From Amblyornis subalaris (Eukaryota > Chordata > Aves > Passeriformes > Ptilonorhynchidae), in assembly GCA_018881555.1 (NCBI GenBank), contig JACAXG010000069.1, positions 1,426,001 to 1,490,000 of the forward strand: a stretch of 64,000 nucleotides of DNA. The letters run 5' to 3'. Under the pieces are notes generated by a model. The model was not told the origin of the DNA and made no database searches. It saw nothing but the letters and a program-made list of their open reading frames with translations. The translations under genes were made by a program, and so were the position numbers. Position 1 is the stretch's first letter, and every line of letters begins with the position of its first letter. Of this stretch, positions 26,446 to 38,900 are shown piece after piece.

Positions 26446-27188
26446 ATGGGAACCTTTTAGCCCATCTCGTACAAATTCACTTGCAATGAACAACAAAGTT
26501 AAACCATGCTCATTACAGTGAGCAATGCTTATATAAATACTCTCATTATCTTGCTATAGAAGTAACGATTCTTGAAAATTTAAACTGTCTATGTAAAATT
26601 TTTAAGCTGATTGATACAAGCTAAGGCAGCATGAAGTAATATTTCATTCGAAGTTTTCAACATATCAAAACAAAACCAGAAGCATGCTGAAAGAAAAATC
26701 TCAATTCTTAAACTTCTAAGAAAAATTTTGCATCTAAAGCTTCCCAGGCTGGATAAGGTTTTCCAGTGCACCATGAGCAAAGAGTAAAAAAGTAATCAAG
26801 TATAACTAAATGGTGTGGAAAATAAAAATAAATAAGCCTATATTCATTATATGTAGATACATGTTTCACAACATCCAGTTAAATCAGAATAAAACTATAG
26901 TGCAGTTAAAATGTTTACTCAATTGTTTAAATGCTGTATTAAATCTAGATAATTTTAAGTTAATATGGAAAATTTGCAGGTTAATTAAAATTAAAATATC
27001 TAAATGCAACACATGCTTATTTTGATAAAACTGGAGCACAGGAAAGAAAATCAGAACCAAGAATGTTTCTCTTATTCTAATTAAAAGGCAGAGAGAAAAA
27101 TATGCTGCCACTGAGACAGAAGAAGGTACAATAGGGAGACAAAGTTTGACAAACTATTGGACCCAACAGCCATAGATAATATCCCTAA

Positions 27189-27223
27189 GAAAAAAGAGGG
27201 AAAAAAAAGAAAAGAAAAGAAAT
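27189..27223. repeat. A-rich (AAAAG)n tract
   Basis: An uninterrupted A/G run with three AAAAG units. Confidence 0.85.
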
Positions 27224-30039
27224 AACAGCTCTATGCCTTCTCTGCATAGAAAGAATTCCTATTCTGCTGTTAGATTTGTTTCTTTGATATTTAATATTCT
27301 TTTCACTAAAGAACTTAGAGGAAAACTGTGTAACAGTCAAACATGCTCAGAACACATAAATCACAGAAATCTACCAAAAAACACAAACGTATATTATACC
27401 ATCACAGTCTCTGACCACAGATCTGCAAGGAATAAACTAGCTCTTTTTCCAAGATTCAATGATACACTGCTGCTGTGTAGCAGAGAGGTTATGAGCCCCC
27501 AAAACAGTGCACAAGGAACACTGTTTTCCTGGAGTTGATTCTTGTCAATTAGTATTTACATATTTAATTTTATTTGCATATTTACCAGATATATTTACTT
27601 TCTTCCAATGTCACAAAGCTCCTTAAAGTAAGAAAAAATAGCAACAGCAGAGGATAAAACTGCCTACAAAATGGCTTTGTATTTAATTGAATTCTTGTTC
27701 GGATTCATGATCAGTAATAATTATTTCTAGCAAACAGGGGAGAGATTTTCCAAAGCACATACCACAGAGAGACTTGCAAATTAATTCAAGTATTTTGTAA
27801 AATTGTTTCTTCATTAAGTGGTAGTGCTCCCCAAATATACAGTTTACTATAACATCTGGATCCTTTCATCATCCCATTACTCCTTTTGCTATTCTTGAAA
27901 TATCCTTGTTAACAGGAAAACATTTTCAAAACATGCTCTGGCATGTTAAAGCCCAGAGCTTGCCACTGCAATTCAGATATTTTAAATTCACACCACCTCT
28001 TGTTTCCACCATCAAATGTACCAGCATGTCTAGCGTAATTTAAAATTTCCCCAACACTCCTGCTTAGTATTCCCACTGAAACACAAATTACTGATGACCT
28101 AAAAAAATAGAAACAAAAAGATACCTCAAAACATTTGGCTTATTTTAAATATGCTCTCCTCAAAATCATCTCTCCCCTGGTCAACCATCAGTGGTTCTTA
28201 CATTGCATAGTAGCTATGACCCCTACTTTTGAGGTGGCATGATCAAAGGAGCCCTGGCCAGACTTGGAAAAACATTTCCACTGAGAATGGACATACTGCC
28301 TGTCAAAAGGTTATTCCCACTGCGTACAGGCAGCAGCTCATATTACTCCAGTGTAACATGAAAGTGCAAAATCTAGCCATAGTAATCCACATACATGTTT
28401 TTCTTTCTAAAAAGGGCATATGGGAGACACTGGCTGGAACAGAACATCCGTATTATCATTTGAAGGGAGGGGATGGACTGGCGAGGGAAAGCTCCGCTAA
28501 TCAATCCAGCTGTAGGAATCAGCCTCTTAAAAAAATACTTTAAAAATTCTGCCTCTTACCATGGCAATTACTTCTCTTCAGTTGCTTTCCTCCCCTTCAG
28601 TTAAAATTTTATATATGCAAATATACATCTACATATAGATAATCACACACATACACATGATCAGACTTTACACACTGAGGAAGACAAAATAACTTTGGAG
28701 GCGTAAATCTTAATGTCAATGACAGGAAGGCTTTGGTGGACCATTACCATAAATCTGACAAACGCTAATTTGATGGGTGGCTGTATCTGTCTGCTGCAAG
28801 ACCAGTCTAGACAGTCTATTGAGAAATCCTAAAACACAACTGTTTGTTCCCTGTAACACCATCTGGATATGGCAATAAGAGCCGACCCAGTGCCATTCAC
28901 ACATGGATCAAAGCACATGCTAATGCCATCATGAAGTCATACACATAAAAAATTCAATCTGAGAACTCTATGCAATTTTCCTAAGTCCTCAGTGAAGAAA
29001 CCTCAGACTTAGCACAACTCAAGCTAAGTGCATGAAGAGGGGGAGAGGGTGGAAAAAAAGAAGAGAATATTTAATGAGCTTGGCCTTCCCGAGGAATGTT
29101 AGGCCACCCATTGTATTGGAAAAGGCTCATGTCACACTTCAGTCATGGCACCCATCAGGGTGCCCCTTTACAAAAATTGATCCGGAGGTTTTTGTAATTA
29201 CCTGTTTCAAACAGAAAGAGTGCCCAGAAAAAGGAGAAGGTTTCTGAGGTGTAAATTTTGCATTTTCTTATTTAAGACAGAGCTGGCAGAATTTGCAATA
29301 TCGCAGACAATATTGAAAAACCCCTCTCTCATTAAACTGCACCATGGCACTACATCAAAGCACCAAGGGCCCCCTATTGAACTTCTCTAAATATTACAAA
29401 CCTAAGAGCAAGTCTGGCTATGCAGAAACTAAAAGTAAAGCCAATTTTTTCCTGCTTCCAAAAAACAAAACATGGCTTTCCATGACAAAGCTTAAAAAGG
29501 TAAACATATTATATAGCATACTGCAAACTTTAAATCGTCAAACCTTCATCTAGTAAAAAAAAAAAACAAACAAAGATTACTGGGGGCTTTTTTTTTCCTG
29601 CAAAGCTCACTTCTGACAGTTTCTGGGGTGCTTTTTTAACTACTGCCCTTCAAAACGTTCTTGTAATTTTTATTTAATACTATGCATTATGTAACCACTT
29701 CAACAATCTGCACAAAACATTTGGCTTCGTCATCAAATCCATCTTTTTTTTCTGTTAAGTATCCACTAATACTAGGCTTCCAGCAATTATCTTGTTCCCA
29801 GCCTTTTGACCAATGAAACTGTATTTCTCATTTAACTCTGTTTTCTTTTTATGCGTAGAAGTTCACAACAAACAGTCTTTAGTCCTTCTGGAAAAACTAT
29901 GTATGAAGCTGGTTTGCTGATCCTGAAGATCTATCAAGTCAGGAAGGACAGGCAGGTTTTAACAACTTTTTTGATAGAAGTCTCATCTTTAAAATCTGAC
30001 ATCCTATCATTTAAGTCTTTTACTCTAATCTTTTGAAAA

Positions 30040-30115
30040 CAATCTAAATACTGTTGGACTTTGATGATTCTTGTGGGTCCCTTGCAACTCAGGATATTTG
30101 ATGATTCTATGCTGT
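30040..30115 (+). mobile_element. CR1 LINE 3' terminal fragment
   Basis: A short piece reads TTGGACTTTGATGATTCTTG, then a GTGGGTCCCTTGCAACTCAG segment and ends near GATGATTCTATG. This is the last part of a CR1 3' UTR with one tail octamer. It is severely 5'-truncated and antisense to ARL15. Confidence 0.8.
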
Positions 30116-33029
30116 TATGGTGGCGTTTCATATCGAAAATATTTGGTAAGAGCACAATCCTAGCTCCTCAAATACTTTTCTTTGTAAATTAAAAAATGAC
30201 AAGTAGCAAAATTTATTTCTGCCACCATAAGCAGCTCAATGAATGTCAAATAACTGTTGAAACCGCACTTTAAACTTTTATAGGCTGATGTTAGTAATTT
30301 CCTTATTCCCAAAAAACAGAACTAGCATGTTAACATACCATCACGACCTGTTATAAAGTACTCCATCCCTAATATAAAGTTGCATAAAATCACTGTAGAA
30401 AAATAAACTCCATAGTTACTTTCAAGGACCTGCAAAAATCCTGTACATCTACATATAAACACAAAAATCACTCAAACCAAAATTCCAAACAGAATTAATT
30501 TAATTCTCAGTGTAACTTCAAAAAATACATGCTTGTAAGAGTAGGTATGAAGATACAACAGCTATATTGTGGTGGATCACTGAAATAAAACTGTTTAAAA
30601 GAAGGACATTACAGTCCTCATGCTCTTCTAATTCAGCACTTCTACGGAAATTACAAGTCTCTTAAAATTTAAATATCTGAGTTCTATATATATAGTTTTC
30701 AATAACAACTTCAGAAGAGAAACAAGTTCAGACTGTTATGGACACTAAATTGTCTGAGGAACTTTCTACTACCATGCCATCAAGAGGGTCAATTATACTA
30801 ACATTTTTTTAGTGATATAGATTGAATACAATTACTTCCCGCCCGCCAAAAAAAAGATTAGCATTCCAATAAAACCAAAAAAAAAAAGAGAAAAAAAATT
30901 TTTTTAAAAAGTGTGGGGGACAGAAAAAACTTATTTTTGCAATCAGATGACTCTAAGACAAGGAAAAAAAGTGATCGAGTAGTCTTTCTGTTCAAAGTGT
31001 GCTCACAGATAAACAGAAAAAATCTCCACAAAGATTTCCGGTACTAGAAAAGCCAAGAGTGATTGGCCCTGACTTATGACTCAAAAGACTGATACACTAT
31101 GAGTCACCAAGTTTTCAGACTGTAGAGATATTTCAATACGGGAAAGTGGGAGATTTACAGGAATGAACTGTGCATCACAAACCAACCGTTGTTTCTGCAG
31201 AAAGCAAGTATTTCCTCTTGAGGAAAAAAGTTGGAAGTGTGTACATATAACAGTGACTTCTCATTACATTTGCAATGGGATTAAATGGCATCATACTAGC
31301 ATTAGGCTCTTTCATGTCTGAATCATGTACTAAAGAGATAACGGAAGAATTCACATGCACTTAGTGCATCTGTTTAGAAACACACAGAATCTCTTTCCTC
31401 CTCCAAATTTCCACATGGAGAATTCTCTTAAGAGGACTAACCTAAGTAGAACAATATATACCCTAATTATCAATGTTTCAGCAGCAGACACGTAGTGAAG
31501 AGCATGTTTCACAGGATTTAAAATTTCCGATGACTCCCCTTCAAACTCTGCAGCAGGACAGCACTGCCATCTACCGCTCACTGCCGCCGCAGAATCCTTT
31601 CACACCAAGACCTCCAAAAAGTCTCCACCAGCTTAAAAACACCACCTCTTCCAAGCAGAATCAAAGACAGAATCTCGAGAAGCCAGTCCCAGGCTGGCAC
31701 CCAGAATCTGCACCAGTAGCTCTTCTAGTGATTCTATAATTCTACATAATGTAAAACAGAAGGCTGTGTTTCTTTAACCAAATGTCCTACAAAGCACAGA
31801 GAGACCTGCAGCTGCTCCCCAGAGGGGGTCACCAGGTAGCTGTGCAGTGCCCTCTTCTGCTTTCCCACCAACGCAGCTGTACCCTTCCTGAATAGAGTCC
31901 CTTTTCCATTTTTCAGTCTTTTTCAGAGTACAGACATAAATCTGCTTGTATCCTGAGAAGCTATCCATTCTCACACATACACAAACATTACAAGTCTACA
32001 TGAATTACATTCCCCGTGTTGTAACCAAAACAATCATTAATTTCTCCAATTTTAGCACAACGAATTTATTTCTGCCAAGTGCTGTAGGCTCAAGTCATAT
32101 GTCCCTTTAAAATAAAGCTTGTAGATAAACCATGGACTAGCTAATGAAAAGGTATCTCATGCATCAGCTTTTAAGAGTTGCGAGGAAGTTACTGACATGT
32201 TCAAACCATTACAATCACAATCCTGATATGATGAAGAATTTAGTTGAATATAAGCACAAGGACATATTTGTGCCACTGACTTTCTAACAGAAAGAAAGTA
32301 AGTTTGACTGGTAAGCTTGACGGGTTTTGAAGAATTCGTCCTCAGAAGCACTCTTCCCACTGACAAAAATGTGGATCCCCTAGAAACCGATGCACATAAT
32401 TTAAAGAAAACAAACTATGAGTTTTATTAATGGAGCACATCTCATATGTTATAATAATAATGATGGTGACACTACTGAAACTTAATCTGTAAATACACTG
32501 AAGACAAACTGAATCACCCCACTATTAAAAACAACAAAGTTATCACTATTTTGCAGGGTACAAATAGCCATGTAATGATTTCAATCATCAGGTAAGTGTC
32601 ATATAGTTACAGTACATAGTTACTCAAGTCTCCCAGATTCCATGGCAATAAAAGGTTACCTGTTACCATATGGAGTAATTTGAACTTGATGGTGACAGGT
32701 GGCAGATGTGGAAAACAACTGGGGTGAGAGCAATTGTGAAATCTCTAATTAGAATATCATGTTGTTTTGTGGTGTTTGGGGATTTGGTTTTTGTATGGTA
32801 GAGTCTATCAAAATGTGAATGACCTTTCAGAAACTTTAAAAATCTTTAAGATCTTAAAAAACCCTCCCAAAAGACCTCTGCAGACATTCTACCCCTCTTT
32901 TCTTCTTAAAACAATTCTTCAGAGAATGTGCAAATACACTTGCTCTGCAGAATCCAAGAAAGCAACTCACAGCCTTCTCTACTTTCTGCACCTGGTAGAC
33001 AAAAAGAAATAGATTAATTTATTCACAAG
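30116..33029. other. ARL15: ARL15 intron 1, nothing firmly recognised
   Basis: AT-rich intron with A- and T-runs around 30850-30910. The end of a C- and A-rich stretch near 31725-31747 (GTGATTCTATAATTCTAC) resembles a CR1 tail but lacks the rest. No exon is supported. Confidence 0.5.
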
Positions 33030-35066
33030 CGACATTATACTGGGTATCTGCTGCAGACCACTCAAACAGGAAGACTAAGCTGATGAGGTTCCCTACAGAC
33101 AGATAGGAGTGGCCTCACATTCACATGTCCTGGTTCTCATGGGGAACTTCAACTTCCACAATATCTGCTGAAGGGACAACACACAGGGCACAGGCAATCC
33201 AGGAGGTTCTTGGAATGTGTTGGTGTTAACTTCCTTCTCCAGGTGACAGGTAGCCTGGGAAGAATACCAAGCAACTAAGAATCACATTAGGAAAGCTAAA
33301 GCCCTGATACAATTAAATCTGTCTGGGGACATCAAGGGCAATAAGAAAAGCTTCCATGTGGGTGTGACTTTTAAAAGGAAGATTAGGGAAAATAAAGTCC
33401 CTGTCCAGAAAGAAATGGACAAGGAAGAGGAAAAGGCTGAAGCAGTCAATGACTTTGCTGCTTTCAGTCTTCACTGGCAAACATTCCAGCCACACTGCCC
33501 AAGTAGCTGTCGTTGCAGAAGGAAAAGGCAGGGACTGGAAGAATGAAGCATCACTCACCATACAAGAAGAATAAATTCAACACCATCTGAGGAACTTGAA
33601 GGTGCGCAGGCTCATGGAACCTGGTAATATACATCCACAGGTCTTGTGGGAGCTGGCCAAGGAAGTGGCTAAGCCACTGTGAATTACATTTGAGAAGTCA
33701 TGGCAGATCATTAAAGTTCCCACTGACCAGAAAGGGGGAAATAAAATCCCCGTTTTTTAAAGAGAAATAAGGAAGACACAGGAAACTACAGGGCTGAGAG
33801 TGTCACCTCAGTTCCCAGCAAGACAACGGAGCAGATTCTCCTGAAAACTATTCCAACGCACATGGAAAATAAGGAGGTGAATGGTGATATCCAGCACAGC
33901 TTCATAAAGGGTAAATCATGCCTGACAAACCTGGTGGCCTTCTCTAGCAGGATTAGAGATGGGTGGTGGATGAGGGAAGAGCAACTGACATCATCTACCT
34001 GAACTTGAGCAAAGCATTTGACACTGTCCTACCTGACAACATTGTCTCTGAACTGGAGAGAATGGATTTGATGGATGGACCACTTCGTGGGTAAGGAACT
34101 GGCTGAATGGCCACACTCACAGGGTCAGTATCTGGACCAGCATGACTTAATGTCTTTGCTGGTAACATGGATGGTGGGACCGAGTGCACCCTCAGCAAGC
34201 TTGTCAACAGCACCAAACAGCGTGGTGCCGGAGATACACCAGAGGGAAGGGATGGCATTCAGAAGGGTCTTGACAGGCTTGAGAAAAGGACCTGTGCAAA
34301 CCTTGTGAAGTTCAACAAAGCCATGTACCAGGTGCTGCACCCAGGCTGGGGCAATCCCAAGCACAAGTACAGGCTGGGCAGAGACTGGATTGAGTGCAGC
34401 TTGGGACTTCTGGTAGCCAAAACGCTCAGTATGACCCAGCAATGTGCACTCGCGGCTCAGAAAGCCAAAGAAATCCTGGGCTGCATCCAAAGCAGTGTGG
34501 CCAGCAGCGTGAGAGAAGGGATTCTGCCCCTCTACTGTGCTTTCACGAGATCCCACCTGGAACACTGCACTCAGAGTGGAGCACCCAAATAAGGACACAG
34601 ACCTGTTAGAGCAGGTAACCACGCAGGGTCACAAAAATTGTCAGAAAGCTGCAACACCCATCCTATGAAGGGAGACTGAGAGAGCTGGGCTTGTTCAGCC
34701 TGGAGAAGAGAAGGCTGCAGGGAGACCTTACAGCACCTTCTGCTCCTTGAAGGGGCCTACTGAAAAGCTAGAGGGACTTCTGACAAGGGCATATAGTGAT
34801 AGGACAAGAGGTAATGGCTTTAAACTGAAATAGGATAGATTTATACTAGGTATTAGTAAGAAACTCTTTCCTGTAAGGATGGTGAGTCACTGGAACCAGT
34901 TGCCCAGAGAAGTTGTAGATGACCCATCCACAGAATTGTTCAAAACAAGGCTGAATGGGGCTCTGAGCAACGTGGTTTAGTGGAAAGTGTACTGGTCCAT
35001 GCCGGGGGGATTGGAACTAGGTGATCTTTTGGGTCCCTTCTAACCCAAACCATCCTGTGGTTATAT
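33030..35066 (+). mobile_element. CR1 LINE, longest copy, endonuclease and RT remnants
   Basis: About 2 kb of CR1 ORF2 and 3' UTR on the plus strand. Near 33139 the translation reads MGNFNFHNIC, where active elements have GDFN, so the endonuclease Asp has become Asn. Further on come GKSCLTNLVAF (about 33910) and SKAFDTVLP (about 34010), which are RT segments. The catalytic FADD site at about 34193-34210 reads LVNS, so both Asp are gone. The 3' end is GGGTCCCTTCTAACCCAAAC followed by a decayed tail. The copy has several frameshifts and internal deletions. It lies antisense to ARL15 and its 3' end is only about 260 bp from the LTR at 35324. Confidence 0.93.
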
Positions 35067-35135
35067 GAACCGGAAAGCTAAAGAGACTCAATTTTCATAC
35101 AGTCCGTATCAGGAAGTGCTGACCACGTTAAACAT

Positions 35136-35153
35136 TCTCTCTCTCTCTCTCTC
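35136..35153. repeat. (TC)9 microsatellite
   Basis: Nine uninterrupted TC units between the CR1 and the solo LTR. Confidence 0.93.
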
Positions 35154-35318
35154 CAACAGATCTGCAAACTGATTTTAAGGTACGAGCTGGTAGACTATCA
35201 AATTCAACCTGAAGAATTTATTTGGAACACACAGAAATTAACTTTCAGATTTTATATATACAAAGTATTACCTTTTTCTTACAAGCTACATCTCTTTTAG
35301 TTGAAGTCACTGGTGAAC

Positions 35319-35323
35319 AAGGG
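35319..35323. repeat. Left target-site duplication of the solo LTR
   Basis: AAGGG lies directly before the LTR start and matches 35921-35925. Confidence 0.85.
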
Positions 35324-35920
35324 TGTACTGGTTTTTGATGGGGTAGAGTTATTTTTCTTCACAGTGGCTGGTATGGGGCCATGTTTTGGGTTTGTGCTGA
35401 ACACAGGGTTGATAATATAGAGATGTTTTTGTTATTGGTGAGCAGGGCTTATACTGAGCCGAGGCCTTTTCTGCTTCTCATACTGCCACACTGGTGAGGG
35501 GAACAGAGGTGTAGGGGAGGCTGGGAGGAGGAACAGCCAGGACAGGTGACCCAAACTGTTTAAACAGACATTCCAGACTATGTGACATCATGCTCACTAT
35601 ATGAAGTGGGGGGAAGAAGAAGGAATGGGGGGACATTTGGACTGTTGGAGGTTGTCTTCCCAATTCACTGTTGCGTGTGATGGGGCCCTGCTCTCCTGGA
35701 GATATCTGAACACGGGAAGCCTGCCCATGGGAAGCTATGAGTTAATTCCTTGTTTGCTTTGCCTATGCGCGTGGCTTTTACTTTCCCTATTAAACTGTCT
35801 GTATCTCAACCCTTGAGTTTTCCAGCTTTTACCCCTTCAATTCTCTCCCCAGTTCTGCTGGTGGGGCAGTGAGTGAGCAGCTGCCCGGGCTTGGCCGCTG
35901 GCTGGGCTTAAACCACAACA
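35324..35920 (+). mobile_element. Solo LTR of an avian ERVL-like endogenous retrovirus
   Basis: A 597-bp element begins TGTACTGG and ends CCACAACA, with the TG...CA termini expected of an LTR. It is flanked on both sides by the same 5 bp, AAGGG (35319-35323 and 35921-35925), which is the duplication length typical of ERVL. Inside are a TATA-like TATATGAA at 35598-35605 and a polyadenylation signal ATTAAA at 35789-35794. Both fit plus-strand transcription, antisense to ARL15. No internal retroviral genes or second LTR are present, so it is a solo LTR left after recombination between two LTRs. The body resembles a common LTR family of neoavian genomes that I recognise by pattern only. Confidence 0.92.
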
Positions 35921-35925
35921 AAGGG
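35921..35925. repeat. Right target-site duplication of the solo LTR
   Basis: AAGGG lies directly after the LTR end and matches 35319-35323. Confidence 0.85.
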
Positions 35926-38900
35926 ATAAAGGCTACCTACAAAGACACACTTAAAATCTTGATAATAGAAAAGCAAAATTTTAAAACTGAAATCTAGATG
36001 ATGCTTCTTCTGGTAGTTCCCCCTTTTTATATCTGAAAAAAAGATAATCAGCTTTGCACCTACCCTAAGTCACTTATGAATCCGAAACCTAATAATGACT
36101 GCTTTACAGTTCTTTACACCCAGTAAAAGGAAACAGGGTCCTCCATAAGCAAAGCTCTTCTCTTTCCAAAATGAACATTGAAGGTCACAGGTGTACTTCT
36201 ATGTTTAGATTTAGAAGTAAAACCAGCCTGTAATAAAGAAATAGTTACCAACAGGATGCTCATACTGACAATTACTTAGGCTGTTCTCTCTTACACAAAA
36301 GATACTAATTGATCTTTGGCAGGCTGATAAAATTATCTCACTTCATTAACTTGTTCCTTCATCACAAGTTGATTTCTGGAAATTAATACTGAAAGAAAAT
36401 TATGTAAGTTGCAAATAAACAGAAAGAGAAGAGAGTAGCTGGCATTGTTAGAGAAACAGTCTTTAAGGTGTCTTCTTCTGGGGAAAAAAAAACCATTATT
36501 TGATGGAAGCTGTAGCATTCCTGACAATAAGAAAGAGAAGCAGAAGTTTAGTACACACATCTGTCTGAGAAAAAGCAAACAACATTCTTATGACGATGAT
36601 GAAATAGTTTCCATTCCAACAGTAACTCAAGATGATGTTAAACAGCAGCTATTAATTGGACACTTTTACATCAGCAAAGCTGGATAACTTGGATACAAGC
36701 ATGCTGAGAGACAGCATAGGTACTGGCTAGACTGGTAATCCTTACTGTCATTAAGGTTTGAAAAACTGGAATTGGAAAAGTTCACAAGAACAGCAAGAAC
36801 AGAACTGCTATGTCAATATTTACAAAAGACAAACTGGATGCACTAAATAATTATGCCTGTCTGCCTCAAGAAGATTCTGTGAAGAAAAATAATTTTTATG
36901 TAGTGAAATAGCTGATGAAAGATTTGATTACGAACAATTAAATTAAATTACACAATGAATGCCTATCAACAGGTCTACAAACAATAGACTTACTGTTCTT
37001 AAACTGGGTGTAAAAAAATATGTCTTTATGTAATATTCTTAGTCTTCTGTAATACACTAGTTTGGCACTGTAGGATATTTGGCTTAATCCATTAGAACAA
37101 TCCAATACCAACAAAACACTTTTAAAACTGTGTAAGTTTATTCAATTTATGGGCTCCTGGATATAACTGTAAACAAGGCGCTTTCAGGGAGTGATGCATT
37201 TCTACTGTGATCCCATGGGACTGTCTTACTGTCTGATGTTTAAGAGCACCCACCTCAAAGAAGCCCAAGATCACAAGAAACAGTGAAAGAACACCGATAA
37301 AAAACTAAAAACACAGCTTGTCAATATATTACTAGATGTTCAATACAACTTGGAAGAGACACTAGTTGAATGAATCTACAGAAGATAATCCTGTCTAAAG
37401 TGACTGGATGTGCACCGGGTTTCTTGGAGAGAAGACTGTAGAAAGCAAATCACAGGCCACACTGACCGTTCTGAGCACAGGCAATGAGTGGCAGGCCTAA
37501 CAACAAACAAGGGGGTGCACATTTGCATCTAGAAACTAAAACGATGACAGTACTTTCTGCCCTGGAAAATAATGCTCCCGAAAATGCTTTTGGGCATGGT
37601 AACTAGTTTAGTGCATGTCAACAAATTCCACTGAAAATGCATCCAGATCTCTGTGGAATAAATTCAGTTTTGCTTGCAAGCATCACTCCAGAGAACTTCA
37701 CGTGCAAAAGTTAAGATGTGCTGCTCACCTCTCACATCAACTAGCAAAAGGTTCTCCGAGTTAACTTATGCTGCTGGTCACATGTATGCAATTCCTAGGA
37801 TTTTAAGAGATGTGCCCAACTCTGACTAGAATTCAGTGAACTGAACACCAGCACTAACTTACTCAGTGAAGCAAGCAAAACCAGCTCCTAACAGAGAGAG
37901 CAGTTTGACTTAAGTAGCTTTTATTTACTCCATTTTGAGAAGTAACAAACTATGTTATTTTCTATTTAGATCCAAAAATAGTCTGTGTGTCCATATCAAC
38001 AGGTCTGTAAAGTCTGCTCTGACTCAAGAATCGAAAAGGCGTCTGTAGATGACCCTTACCGTGTTGTAGTTTAGACAGGTTTTATTCAAACCAATGCAGT
38101 AGACAAAATTTATCCTAAGTGCAGTGGGCTTGAAAGAAAGGACAGACACCAAAACTGTCACTCAGAAAAAGATCAGTTTCTGCTGAAACCACACTTCCTT
38201 TTCCCATATGGGAACTTACTATAGGGAACCTAACGACTGAGAAAACATTTCAGAGAAGAGTGTGCATACACACCCACACTGGAACAGATTACCAATTGTT
38301 AGGCTAGTGAAGGCAAGCATATTTCTCTAAAGCAATCCCTTCTCCTCTCAGGAGATAAATCTTAGGCAAACAATACTTGCTAGCAATGAAAACATAAGAT
38401 GTCAACAGCTTTCTAGTTTGTTATGTTATTTAATATCAAGTTTGTACGAAGCACAGTGTGGGAATTAAAAAAGAGACTGAAAAAAAACACAGAAAGTAAT
38501 TTCTTACGTTATTCAGGTCAAATTCAGAACATATTAGTTAGAAAAGCCTGGAATGATTCTGAACTACACAAGGCCTGTAGGAGTTTCGGAGATGTTCTCA
38601 TGAGCCAAACAGGCATAAACAAGACAGCCTTAAGTATAAGATAAATCTGAGTTTAAATTGAGCCAACATGGATAAAAAGAAAATAAAACAAACAAATTCT
38701 ACCTGACCTGAAACCCGCAGTAAGCCACAAGATGAATGTCAGCCCTCTCCAAAGGACTGCAAAATGAAACAGATGTGGCTAAATAGACAATACAGTATTC
38801 TAAGAAAGATCCCCCTGAAAATTCAGTTTACATTTAATAACTTGCATATAGAAAACATGTAAGGCACACTTTTTCCATGGCATACCTCAAATATGATAAA

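Larger units (their letters stand above)
24906..30039. other. ARL15: ARL15 intron 1, with CA repeat and AT-rich block
   Basis: No exon is supported. It contains a 23-nt AC repeat at 26423-26445, a very AT-rich block at about 26520-27050 and a purine-only A/G tract at 27189-27223. A somewhat more GC-rich patch at 25540-25900 has 60-136 codon frames on both strands, none with domain or splice support. Confidence 0.55.

Noticed and set aside
31725..31747. Possible isolated CR1 tail (ATTCTATAATTCTAC)
   Set aside because: The sequence before it does not follow the CR1 3' UTR, so the match may be chance.
34125..34622. 165-codon minus-strand open frame
   Set aside because: It is antisense to the CR1 copy at 33030-35066.
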